Program-made: the position numbers and the translations under genes
From: Cesiribacter sp. SM1
GTDB taxonomy: Bacteria; Bacteroidota; Bacteroidia; Cytophagales; Cyclobacteriaceae
Assembly: GCF_020178975.1 (NCBI RefSeq)
Contig: NZ_JAHXBU010000092.1
Span: 248,001 to 312,000, forward strand
DNA: 64,000 bases
Reading direction: 5' to 3'
Part shown: piece after piece, positions 9,201 to 17,762 of the stretch
Layout: each line of letters opens with the position of its first letter
How positions within the stretch are numbered: the stretch's first letter is position 1
The notes under the pieces: generated by a model
The model's input: the letters and a program-made list of their open reading frames with translations, nothing else
Database searches by the model: none
What the model was told of the DNA's origin: nothing

Positions 9201-10184
9201 TTAAACGATTCCTGCTGCTGTTTTCAGTGCATGAACAATGGTTTCGGGGGCCATTTTAATTTTGTAGGCATTATGCTCAAAAGCCCTGGCTCCCTCCATG
9301 GCCACTGCTGCCGCCTGCCTGAAAGATGCTTCTGATACAGGCATGCCCTTCAGCGTCTTTTCTGCCTTAAACAAACGCCATGGTTTGTGTGCTACGCCTC
9401 CCATGGCCAGACGCGCCTCCCTGATGCTGTTATTGCTGATATCCAGGGCAGCTGCAACAGAAACAAGTGCAAATGCAAAAGAGGCTCTTTCGCGCACCTT
9501 CAGGTAACAGGCATTTCTGGCAAATGGAGCATCGGGAATAAAAACCGAGGTGATCAGCTCATTTTTATGGAGGTTTGTATCCTTTTCCGGCTGTTCTCCC
9601 GGCAGCCGGTGAAAATCTGTAAAAGCTATGCTTCTCTCGCCTTTCGGACCACTTACCTGCACAGTTGCATCTAGTGCGGCTAAGGCCACGCTCATATCAC
9701 TGGGATGTACTGCAATGCATTTATCGCTGAAGCCGAAAATGGCATGCATCCTGTTTACACCATCCAGGGCACCACAACCTGTGCCTGGTTCTCGCTTATT
9801 GCAGGGCAGGGCTGTATCATAAAAATAGTAGCAGCGGGTACGCTGCATCATGTTACCCCCCACCGTAGCCATATTCCGCAGTTGAGCAGAAGCACCAGAA
9901 ACCACAGCCTGTGAAAGCAGGGGATATTTTTCTTTTATAAGCTTGTGTTCTGCCAGGGCTGTGTTAGTTACAAGTGCACCTATGCGAATGCCCCCATTTA
10001 GCTGCTCAATGTTATGTAAGGGCAATTGGTTAATGTCAACCAGCTTTTGGGGAACCACTACATAGCGCTTCATCAAATCGAGCAGATTGGTGCCACCGGC
10101 AATGAACATGGCATTGTTATCTCGGGCCAGTGCATCAATGGCTGCTTTTTGTTGCTTTGGCCTTACATACTGGAATGGGATCAT
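9201..10184 (-). CDS. paoB: FAD-binding subunit of aldehyde oxidoreductase (PaoB/YagS-like)
   Basis: The 327-residue protein has the FAD PCMH-type fold: FIAGGTNLLDLMK (about residues 29-41) and ATVGGNMMQRTRC (about 106-118). After this comes a loop with four cysteines (in RTRCYYF, LPCNKRE, GTGCGAL and DKCIAVHP). In PaoB that loop holds an extra 4Fe-4S cluster that is absent from ordinary xanthine dehydrogenase FAD subunits. It would pass electrons from the Mo centre and 2Fe-2S subunit to FAD. Its start overlaps the stop of the 2Fe-2S subunit gene by 4 bases (ATGA), showing translational coupling. Confidence 0.9.
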   Translation of the reverse strand: MIPFQYVRPKQQKAAIDALARDNNAMFIAGGTNLLDLMKRYVVVPQKLVDINQLPLHNIEQLNGGIRIGALVTNTALAEHKLIKEKYPLLSQAVVSGASAQLRNMATVGGNMMQRTRCYYFYDTALPCNKREPGTGCGALDGVNRMHAIFGFSDKCIAVHPSDMSVALAALDATVQVSGPKGERSIAFTDFHRLPGEQPEKDTNLHKNELITSVFIPDAPFARNACYLKVRERASFAFALVSVAAALDISNNSIREARLAMGGVAHKPWRLFKAEKTLKGMPVSEASFRQAAAVAMEGARAFEHNAYKIKMAPETIVHALKTAAGIV

Positions 10185-10834
10185 ACTTTTTTCCCTCCTT
10201 TTTTAACCGCTGTAATGGCTTTTATAATATTTGGATAGGCCCCGCAGCGGCAAATATTGCCACTCATGTACTCCCTGATCTCACTCTCGGAATTTGCGTG
10301 CCCTTCGCGTATGCAGGCTACACCAGACATGATCTGCCCGGGTGTGCAGTAGCCGCATTGAAAACCGTCGTACTCGATAAATGCTGCCTGCATGGGATGC
10401 AGTTCATCCCCTGTCGCCAGGCCTTCTATGGTGGTGATCTTTTTACCTTCCTGCATTACGGTGAGGCTAAGGCAGGAGTTGATCCGCTGTCCATCTGCAT
10501 GCACGGTACAGGCACCACACTGGCCATAATCGCAGCCTTTTTTAGTGCCGGTTAAATCCAGCTGTTCCCGCAACAGGTCCAGCAGGGTTGTTCTTGGTTC
10601 AACAGAGAGCTTTTTAAGCTCACCATTTATTTCCAGGCTTAGCGGTACCTTCTCAAACTGATCTGCCACTTTCTCATCCAGCCCGGCTTCTGCGGCCTTA
10701 ACCACTGCCGGAGGTGCCAGGGCCAACGCAGTCAGGAGTGATGATTGTTTCAAAAATGTGCGGCGGGCTTCATTATACTTTTTATCAGTTCTGCTTTCGG
10801 GTAAAATTTTACCTGAATTTTCTTCCTTTGCCAT
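10181..10834 (-). CDS. paoA: 2Fe-2S subunit of aldehyde oxidoreductase with Tat signal (PaoA/YagT-like)
   Basis: The protein has an N-terminal twin-arginine motif (ARRTFLKQSS) and a hydrophobic stretch ending in AEA. A plant-type ferredoxin domain follows (CDYGQCGACTVH, then C in INSCLSL), then a C-terminal four-helix domain with the second 2Fe-2S cluster (GFQCGYCTPGQIM and GNICRCGAYPNI). This is the small subunit of xanthine-oxidase-family enzymes. The Tat signal indicates that the folded PaoABC trimer is exported to the periplasm. The start ATG at 10832-10834 gives a compact Tat leader; an ATG at 10907-10909 would add 25 residues. It is the first gene of the operon. Confidence 0.9.
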   Translation of the reverse strand: MAKEENSGKILPESRTDKKYNEARRTFLKQSSLLTALALAPPAVVKAAEAGLDEKVADQFEKVPLSLEINGELKKLSVEPRTTLLDLLREQLDLTGTKKGCDYGQCGACTVHADGQRINSCLSLTVMQEGKKITTIEGLATGDELHPMQAAFIEYDGFQCGYCTPGQIMSGVACIREGHANSESEIREYMSGNICRCGAYPNIIKAITAVKKGGKKV

Positions 10835-10952
10835 AAGGTTCTCGTTGCTGCTACATAGGATTAAATCATTTGCCCTTAACTTTGTTGCAACAATCTTTCT
10901 GTTAGCCATTTAAGCAATACAGAAAGAACCAACATACAAACCATCAATTACT

Positions 10953-11936
10953 TTGATACAGCTGATCAGAATTATAAGACTGCTCCTACTATCTGTTATC
11001 TTTTTTACCGCCTGCAATTCTGAAAAAACTGCAGATGAAGGCCAGCAGCAGAACTTCGTGGATAAAAGTGCTGAAGTACGGGTAGTGGTAGGCGATTCAG
11101 CTCATTTAAGCGCACCTCAGTTTATTACCACGCCTCCCCTGCCCCAGTCAGTATCTTTTGCCGGCGAAGCGGTACCCCTGCACAAAAGCGATGTAAGGGA
11201 GGCACTGGAGAATGAACTAACGGTCAATATGTTTCGCCATTCGCGCACCATGGTGGCACTCAAGAATATTGAACGCTGGAGACCGCTTGTAGAACAAACA
11301 CTAAGAGAAAATGGTGTGCCAGCCGATTTTATTTATCTGGGTGTGGCAGAAAGTGAGCTTGACAATAATGCTGAATCTTATGTGGGTGCCACTGGTATGT
11401 GGCAGTTTATGGAAGCTACTGCCAAAGATTTTAACCTCCCGATAAACAGGGATGCCGATATGCGCCGAGACCCAAAGCTTTCCACGGAAGCCGCCTGCAG
11501 ATACTTTAAATGGGCCTATGAACAATTTGGTGACTGGACCCTGGTTGCAGCCTCTTACAACAGAGGTGTAAGTGGCATACAAAAGGCGCTGAAAGATCAG
11601 CAGGCTGATAGCTTTTATGATCTGCACCTTAACCAGGAGACGGCGCGCTATGTATACCGGATACTGGCTTTTAAACTTATTCTGGAAAACCCCGAAGCCT
11701 ATGGCTACTTTTTAAAGCCTGAAGAGCGATACCAGCCCTATGAATACAATGTAGTTACGGTAGATGAGGATATAGATGACCTGGTAAGCTTCGCTAAAAG
11801 CCACAACACCACCTATAAAGAGCTGCGTTTGCTAAACCCCTGGTTCAATAACACAAGCAGTTATAAACTCAATGTTCCCAGGAAAACCACTTATGAAATA
11901 AGAATTCCTGCTGCTTCGCCAGGCAATCTTCAGTGA
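10953..11936 (+). CDS. Lytic murein transglycosylase lipoprotein (MltD-like)
   Basis: The 327-residue protein has a hydrophobic leader ending in a lipobox (FFTAC, Cys near residue 21) and a Slt-type catalytic domain (about residues 95-225). The catalytic Glu is in GVAESELDNNA and the fold motifs are GATGMWQFM and SYNRG. It should cleave the MurNAc-GlcNAc bond of peptidoglycan from the outer membrane or periplasmic face. The C-terminal part looks like a degenerate LysM-like segment (YNVVTVDEDIDDLVSFAKSH). The only start that keeps the signal peptide is TTG at 10953; no upstream in-frame ATG was seen. It is divergent from the PaoABC operon. Confidence 0.85.
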   Translation: MIQLIRIIRLLLLSVIFFTACNSEKTADEGQQQNFVDKSAEVRVVVGDSAHLSAPQFITTPPLPQSVSFAGEAVPLHKSDVREALENELTVNMFRHSRTMVALKNIERWRPLVEQTLRENGVPADFIYLGVAESELDNNAESYVGATGMWQFMEATAKDFNLPINRDADMRRDPKLSTEAACRYFKWAYEQFGDWTLVAASYNRGVSGIQKALKDQQADSFYDLHLNQETARYVYRILAFKLILENPEAYGYFLKPEERYQPYEYNVVTVDEDIDDLVSFAKSHNTTYKELRLLNPWFNNTSSYKLNVPRKTTYEIRIPAASPGNLQ

Positions 11937-11979
11937 TTAGTGGCCAGGTAAAGCAGCTTTACTTACTTAAACATCAGCA

Positions 11980-12780
11980 TTAATGCCACACTTCCTCAAC
12001 TTCCCTGTTATTTAAAGCCTGAATGTGGCGGGCATTATTTCCTTCAAGTCTGTTTAGTTTTTCAATCTGCTCTGCTGAGGCCTCAAATACATGCTTCAGC
12101 ACCAGCCAGTTTACCGATTCGGTATAAGGATGGGTTGTTAAAGAGCCTATGTAGTGGTAAAAGCTGCCGAAATTGTCTTTGATCAGGTTATTGACATCTA
12201 TGAACTTATCTGCCAGCACAATGGTCTGCCCTTCTTCCTGTGGCAGGTTTTCCATAAACTGGCTTAAGAAAGGATTCTCTTTGCCTGCCTTAAATAACAG
12301 CCCCACCACCAGGTATTGCGGATTTTGAGCTTTGCTGCCTTCTTCATAAAATACGTGTACCAGGTGCATCTCCAGCGGATAGGTGATGCCATCTACCAGG
12401 TGTTCTGAAGGGGTATGAAAATGAAACTGCTGTAGATCAAACTGCTGCTGATCTATCTGGATGTAGCTCCCCTCGTCATACACTAACTGAACAGTATGCC
12501 CCAGGTTCTTCATCACTTCCTTCGACTGCCTGTACTTCAGTGCAATATTATGCCGCGTATCATGAGCCTCTCCGGATATGATGTTGATAGGAGACTGCAT
12601 CTCTCCATGGCCTACTTCGGGACTTAGGTAGTGATGTTGCCCCAGATGAGTGTTAGCAACAGTATGTGTGCCCTGATGTAGGGTGTGGTCACTAAAGCCG
12701 GTTATAGTTCCTTTCTGGCTCTCAAATTGTCCGCAAGCACAGGATAGCACTGCTAAACATAAAACATATGCCTTTTTCAT
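11980..12780 (-). CDS. Alpha-class carbonic anhydrase, lipoprotein
   Basis: The 266-residue protein has a lipoprotein leader (VLSCAC region, Cys near residues 14-17). The alpha-carbonic-anhydrase core includes MQSPINI, the zinc ligands HFH within FHFHTPSEH, and the third His in MHLVHVFYEE. It should hydrate CO2 in the periplasm or at the outer membrane. The usual C-terminal LTTPPC segment reads SLTTHPY here, keeping the two Thr (one the gatekeeper Thr199 equivalent) but losing one Pro and the Cys. The typical WGY motif near the N terminus is not seen. A non-conserved tail of about 40 residues follows the domain. It is monocistronic. Confidence 0.85.
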   Translation of the reverse strand: MKKAYVLCLAVLSCACGQFESQKGTITGFSDHTLHQGTHTVANTHLGQHHYLSPEVGHGEMQSPINIISGEAHDTRHNIALKYRQSKEVMKNLGHTVQLVYDEGSYIQIDQQQFDLQQFHFHTPSEHLVDGITYPLEMHLVHVFYEEGSKAQNPQYLVVGLLFKAGKENPFLSQFMENLPQEEGQTIVLADKFIDVNNLIKDNFGSFYHYIGSLTTHPYTESVNWLVLKHVFEASAEQIEKLNRLEGNNARHIQALNNREVEEVWH

Positions 12781-12896
12781 GATAATGCCTGCTGCCCTGA
12801 TAGTGGGAATCAGCGGGTCAATTTTAAATCAGCTTAAGATGCGGAACGCTGACTTTGCTCAGGAATGAACATGAGTTTTTCTGGTTTTTCAGGCAT

Positions 12897-12929
12897 AAAA
12901 AAAGCCTCCGCAGTTACAGCTGCGGAGGC
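12897..12929 (-). terminator. Intrinsic terminator of the nrf/ccsBA operon
   Basis: A 10-bp GC-rich stem (12904-12913 with 12920-12929) and 6-base loop are followed on the minus strand by seven T residues (plus-strand A run 12897-12903). It lies about 80 bases after the ccsBA stop. Confidence 0.85.
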
Positions 12930-13011
12930 ACCTTAATAGATTGCTCTATCATCTGAAACTTAAGCAAACTATAGCTACTGGAGCAAACTGCCCCAGCACA
13001 TTTCCTTTTAT

Positions 13012-16000
13012 TTACACAGCCAGTAAATCTTTCTTCTCTTTATCGCTTAGGCTTCTGTATTTTACAATAGCCATTGTAGTAATAGCCGCCAACACTGCTA
13101 TCAACCAGTAAATCCATGTAGGCACCGGTACAGGATTGCCCTGTGCATAAGAGTGCAGGCCGGAGAGATAATAGTTTACCCCAAAGGAGGTCATGATAAC
13201 GGTAGAAAACGCCCACAGACTTGCTACATTGAGTACAATTGCATTCTTCAGGCTTGGAATCAGCCTTAGGTGCAGAATAAATCCATAGATCATTACAGAA
13301 ATCAAGGCCCATGTTTCTTTGGGATCCCAGGCCCAGTAACGGCCCCAGCTTTCGTTAGCCCAAATACCACCCAGAAAAGTGCCCACTGTTAGCAGAAACA
13401 AACCAATGGTGATGGCCATTTCGTTAACGATGCTAAGCTCCTGCATACTCCTCCACCACCTGGCTGTAGGTGCTTTTGGTTTAAACAGCAGCAACAACAG
13501 GGTTAGCAGTGCCATAACGGCTGCCAGCGCCAGGGGAGCATAGCCGCTTACTATTACGGCTACGTGTATCTTCAGCCAGTAAGAATTCAGTACCGGCATC
13601 AGGTTGGTGATTTCAGGGTTCAGCCAGTCCAGAAAGGCAACGAACAGCAGTGTTCCGGAGAATAAAACACCAAGCGGAACGGTAAAGTGAGAGCGATTAC
13701 CAAACAGCAACCCAAAGAGCAGTACACCCCAGGCAACGAAAATCAGCATTTCGAACCCATCGCTCCAGGGCGCATGACCAGCAATATACCAACGCAGTGC
13801 CAAATGAAAAGTAAAGGCCATAAAACCTGCCCAGGCCAGTACTAATCCAGTACTCCAGCTATAGTCAAGCCATTTTGGTGTACTGAAGAGTTTTACAATT
13901 GCCAGCCCCAGCATGCCTATCCCCAGGAGCCAGAACATACCAAACAAGCGGTTGCCCAGGTTCATCTGATTGTAAAAAAGCTCTGCCTTTAGCTGATTCT
14001 GAGAAGGGTAAACGTTGATCCCGGCCTTTTGCTGGTAAAGATTTATGTAGTTAAGGATTTCATCGGCTTCCTGCCAGTTGCCGGTACTGGTACCTTTTAA
14101 CAGGGCCGACATGTACAGCGGCGTGATGTTCTTTACAAACATCCCATCTTCAGGATCAAAGCCCCTGTCGTACTGATGTGCTGTGAACCAGGTGTTGTTC
14201 TTATCCAGCCTGTTTGGGAAAAGCCTTAGGAAGTCTCCGCTGAAAACAGCGTACAGAATATTGAAACGCTCATCTACTTTCAGTAGCTCTTTATGACCTT
14301 CATTGCGTTCGCCTGGCTTCAGGCGGTTTGCTTCCTCTACCAAATCCTGCAGGAGGTACCTGCCTTCATCATCCAGAAACTCCTTAAAGCTTAGGCTGCT
14401 TACGGGCGCGTGCCCCAGTGCTTTGAATATTTCTGCAGATTTTTTGGTATCGATTTTAATGAGGGGCAGGCTGCTGAAGTCAGCAGGATTAAGCTGCACC
14501 GAGAGTAAAAACTGCTCTGCATTCAGCTTAATATCCCCTCCCTCCTGTTTGATTGTGATTGTTGAGGTGCCGCTAAGCTTTCTGGCTATTTCATTAGCCA
14601 GGGTGTTGAGGGGCTTCATGCGCCCGTCCAGATCCTGTACAACCAGGCGGCCATAGGCCTCTGCATGCGCTGCAGGAATAACTGATTTGCTGATATCCGG
14701 AAGTGTGGTTTCGTGGGCGCTAAGCTGCAGGCTAAACAGCAGTGCTGCCACCATGAGGCCTTTAGCTTTGTTGAGTGATTTTAGCCGGTTATTTAAAATA
14801 CTGAACCTGCTACCTTTGGCAAAGAGGGTAAAAAACATACCCACTGTTAGCAGAAAATAGCCCAGGTAAGTTACATAAGTACCTGGCCGGTCCTGGCTTA
14901 CTGATAATACTGTTCCTTTTTCGTCGGTATCGTAAGAGGCCTGGTAAAAACGGTAGCCTTTATAATCCAGCACATTGTTCATGAATACCCTGTAGGGAAA
15001 GCTGGTATCATGATCAACCACGCTTACCTCACTGGCATAACTGGAGGGGCTTTGGCTCCCGGGATAACGCTCCAGTTCAAATGCCCTTAGCTTAAGTGCA
15101 AATGGCAGCATTTCCTCACTGGGGCCATAGGCAAGGGTGTATTTCCTTCCATCTGCAAAAAACACATGCCGTTTCGGACTTTCGCTAACCATGGCAGTAT
15201 AGGTATTCAGCAGCTCTTTACCTGCTTTATCTTCTACCCTTAGCTTTACCATTGTGGGCAGGTTTTTAGCCATTTTCTCGTCTTTTTCTGCTGTATATGC
15301 CAGCTGCTTCCCTTCGTACACAGCTTTTACAAGAAATGCAGCACTATCTGTCTGGTACAGTGTTTTTAACTGCAGTGGCTTTACTTCTCCTGCCTTTAGC
15401 ACCCCCATCTTCTGTGAGTTCATTTCTACCAGGTGCAGGCTTTTGCTGCTGCTGATCATCCAGCTACTATCCCCTCTGAAGAGCTGAATACCCGAATGTC
15501 CGGTTTTTGATATGGCTAAGCCAAGATCACCTATCTGCAGGCTTTCTCCTTTTTTTACCAGGTAATCTTCCCGGCCTGTGCCCACAGCAATGGCGATGTC
15601 GACGAGGGTATCCGGGCCGCTTATAAAGCGCTCATGCGCACCGGGAATAAATTCATCAAAATGTACCCTGAACTCCTGGTCATTTAGATTGGCTGCTACA
15701 GTTTGTGCTTTAAAGTTGTAGGCCGCAAGAGATACAGGTTTCTCGTAACGCTGGCCTCCCTTGTTTTCTGTAAGCTCTGATAATTGCAGGTAGTTTACAG
15801 AAGAGTGGAAAGTATGCCCCATTTCCCCTTCCCTGATGTGGATGGTGCCCTCGCTGCCAAAGTATCGGGTTATGCCGGCACCCAGTATGATGATTACAAA
15901 AGCAATGTGAAAAAGGCCTACCGGCCATCTTTTTCTGGCAATTAGTTTGTATTTACCAATGTGTGCTATGAAATTGATCGCAAGCCAGACCATTATTACT

Positions 16001-16143
16001 TCAAACCACCAGCTTTCATACACAGCAGCCCTGGCCACTGCGGTACCAAGGTCATTTTCGATAAAGGTGGCTACACCCATTGCTACCGAAAAAGCTACCA
16101 TGAGCACGAAAGATACTTTTGTTGATAATAAGTGCTTAATCAT
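13012..16143 (-). CDS. ccsBA: Cytochrome c biogenesis fusion protein CcsBA (ResB-ResC)
   Basis: The 1043-residue membrane protein joins a ResB/CcsB half (about residues 1-450, with transmembrane segments near the start and around residue 430) to a CcsA/ResC half (about residues 715-1030). The CcsA half has many membrane helices and the haem-handling WWD-type motif (SWGRYWAWDPKETW). A large periplasmic region lies between them. System II fusions of this type export haem and attach it to CxxCH motifs of periplasmic cytochromes c. As the last gene of the nrf operon it probably serves the multihaem NrfA and NrfH, including the unusual CxxCK haem site. An AGGAG lies about 10 bases before the ATG, a clear ribosome-binding site for this phylum. 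A 244-base gap separates it from the porin gene. Confidence 0.93.
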   Translation of the reverse strand: MIKHLLSTKVSFVLMVAFSVAMGVATFIENDLGTAVARAAVYESWWFEVIMVWLAINFIAHIGKYKLIARKRWPVGLFHIAFVIIILGAGITRYFGSEGTIHIREGEMGHTFHSSVNYLQLSELTENKGGQRYEKPVSLAAYNFKAQTVAANLNDQEFRVHFDEFIPGAHERFISGPDTLVDIAIAVGTGREDYLVKKGESLQIGDLGLAISKTGHSGIQLFRGDSSWMISSSKSLHLVEMNSQKMGVLKAGEVKPLQLKTLYQTDSAAFLVKAVYEGKQLAYTAEKDEKMAKNLPTMVKLRVEDKAGKELLNTYTAMVSESPKRHVFFADGRKYTLAYGPSEEMLPFALKLRAFELERYPGSQSPSSYASEVSVVDHDTSFPYRVFMNNVLDYKGYRFYQASYDTDEKGTVLSVSQDRPGTYVTYLGYFLLTVGMFFTLFAKGSRFSILNNRLKSLNKAKGLMVAALLFSLQLSAHETTLPDISKSVIPAAHAEAYGRLVVQDLDGRMKPLNTLANEIARKLSGTSTITIKQEGGDIKLNAEQFLLSVQLNPADFSSLPLIKIDTKKSAEIFKALGHAPVSSLSFKEFLDDEGRYLLQDLVEEANRLKPGERNEGHKELLKVDERFNILYAVFSGDFLRLFPNRLDKNNTWFTAHQYDRGFDPEDGMFVKNITPLYMSALLKGTSTGNWQEADEILNYINLYQQKAGINVYPSQNQLKAELFYNQMNLGNRLFGMFWLLGIGMLGLAIVKLFSTPKWLDYSWSTGLVLAWAGFMAFTFHLALRWYIAGHAPWSDGFEMLIFVAWGVLLFGLLFGNRSHFTVPLGVLFSGTLLFVAFLDWLNPEITNLMPVLNSYWLKIHVAVIVSGYAPLALAAVMALLTLLLLLFKPKAPTARWWRSMQELSIVNEMAITIGLFLLTVGTFLGGIWANESWGRYWAWDPKETWALISVMIYGFILHLRLIPSLKNAIVLNVASLWAFSTVIMTSFGVNYYLSGLHSYAQGNPVPVPTWIYWLIAVLAAITTMAIVKYRSLSDKEKKDLLAV

Positions 16144-16297
16144 TTCGCTTAACTCCTGTTCTTCTCTATTTCAATTCTCTTTTCTTTTCCACTATGGATC
16201 GGGCAATTAGCCAGATCCTGAACCCCCTTTTTCATCCCTTTCCTGAACCTTATTTCCCAGCTAAACTTCAGGTAAGGCTTCTCTTATGTTCCAGGGC

Positions 16298-16326
16298 ACG
16301 CTTAATGTTTAATTCCCATTAAGCGT
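16298..16326 (-). other. Intercistronic hairpin before ccsBA
   Basis: A perfect 10-bp stem (16298-16307 with 16317-16326) encloses a 9-base loop between the porin gene and ccsBA, with no T-run after it on the minus strand. It may be an mRNA processing or stability element that sets different levels of the two halves of the operon. Confidence 0.4.
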
Positions 16327-16387
16327 AACCCGGAACTGCTTTAAGCTAAGTTGTTGGTTGATTGTCTGTGTTCTTTTATCTCCTTTA

Positions 16388-17704
16388 TCAGAAGAGCAAC
16401 CCGATAAATTTATTTTTCATGGTTGGACGGTAGATCATCATCAGGTATGCCCAATTCTGGTTTCTGTCCGGATTTTGTACACCCTGAAGCATTTTAAAAG
16501 TATCTGATGCAAACAACTGGCTATAGCCACTTTGCAGCGATACAGCATCGTTAATCAGGTAGCCAAGGCTGAAGTCAAGTTCATAGCCCAGGCCGCTGTC
16601 TGATTTTACCTGTTCGTTGTATACATCGGCAAAGGCACTGAAGGAGTGGCCGTTCAATGAAGTGAACAGCTTGTTGTTTACATCGTAACGAACCCGCAGA
16701 AACAGATCCTGCAGACCTACAGTGTTATCGTGGCGTCCGCCTACAAAGAACTGGTCCATATAGCCGTTGTGGGCATGGTTGGTGCCATACAGGGGGGCAA
16801 AAGAGCGGTTGATGTTATCGCTGCTGTTGTTGTCTGTTCCGCTCAGGAATTCCACACCTGCCGTTAACCTTAATTTTCTCCCCTTGTCGGGGTTAAGATC
16901 CAATGCATGAGATACCTGAGCACTTGCATCAAAAGCACGTACCTTTCTGCCAGCCACATCTTTACCTAACTGCTGGTAATAGAAGCCGGAAATTATTGTG
17001 TTTTTGAGCTGGTACTTTAGGGTTGGCAGCCCCAGTGTTTGCATGTATCTGATGCCTTCATCCACTACCTGGTTCAGATCGTCTGTTACTACATACTGCC
17101 TGCCATTATTCCAGAATAATGCAGAGTAACTGAAATTACCACGGCCATTCTCAAAGCGCACAAACTGTGCAGTCTTATACTGGTTGGGTGTTGTAAACAG
17201 CCTTCCGCTTAACTTCTCTGCATCCTGGTTATAACCTGCACCAAAGTGAAGCTTCATGTTATCCTTTTCCCACTTTGCAAGAGCAAAATCATGTGCTCTT
17301 CCCTGCAGCGCCCAGTCGAGGTTACCCAGGAAACGGGCATTGTCATAGTTCAGCTCCTGCCGACCAAGCTTAAGGCTAAAATGATCACCAAGCCTGGTTT
17401 CTGCCCAGGCTTCATGAACAGATAAATAAGGGTCTGTAGCTTTTATTTGTGGGGCACTACCCCATGTACGCACATCCTGTACACTCACATAAAAGCTGAA
17501 CTTATCCATTTTATATTGCGCATTGAGCCGTGCCCGCTGACCAATGAAGGCAGCAGCCTCATCATTTTCACTGATCAGTTTACCGTAACCATGGCGGTAC
17601 TCAGCTCTTTGTACCAGCTGTCCGTCTACACTGAACTGTGCCTGGGCTGTGTTTGCGAATAAACATGCAAGGCCCAGCATGCCTGATACTATATATGTTT
17701 TCAT
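16388..17704 (-). CDS. Alginate-export-like outer-membrane beta-barrel in the nrf operon
   Basis: The 438-residue protein has a signal peptide (cleavage after NTAQAQ) and a beta-barrel body of alternating strands. Motifs common to alginate-export (AlgE-like) porins are RAEYRHGYG, GQRARLNAQY, VHEAWAETRLGDHFSLKLGRQELNYDN and a C-terminal aromatic (FIGLLF). It lies between nrfA (58-base gap) and ccsBA on the same strand. That position suggests a role in passage of nitrite or ammonium across the outer membrane rather than alginate export. This is inference from gene order. Confidence 0.75.
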   Translation of the reverse strand: MKTYIVSGMLGLACLFANTAQAQFSVDGQLVQRAEYRHGYGKLISENDEAAAFIGQRARLNAQYKMDKFSFYVSVQDVRTWGSAPQIKATDPYLSVHEAWAETRLGDHFSLKLGRQELNYDNARFLGNLDWALQGRAHDFALAKWEKDNMKLHFGAGYNQDAEKLSGRLFTTPNQYKTAQFVRFENGRGNFSYSALFWNNGRQYVVTDDLNQVVDEGIRYMQTLGLPTLKYQLKNTIISGFYYQQLGKDVAGRKVRAFDASAQVSHALDLNPDKGRKLRLTAGVEFLSGTDNNSSDNINRSFAPLYGTNHAHNGYMDQFFVGGRHDNTVGLQDLFLRVRYDVNNKLFTSLNGHSFSAFADVYNEQVKSDSGLGYELDFSLGYLINDAVSLQSGYSQLFASDTFKMLQGVQNPDRNQNWAYLMMIYRPTMKNKFIGLLF

Positions 17705-17762
17705 CGGGGGTATTGATCAAAAATCTTTAGTAGTATTCCTGAGGTTTACTGAAGACAGGCAC

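Noticed and set aside
11948-11962. Short palindrome gtaaagcagctttac as a terminator
   Set aside because: The stem is seven pairs with almost no loop and no T-run, so it is not convincing.
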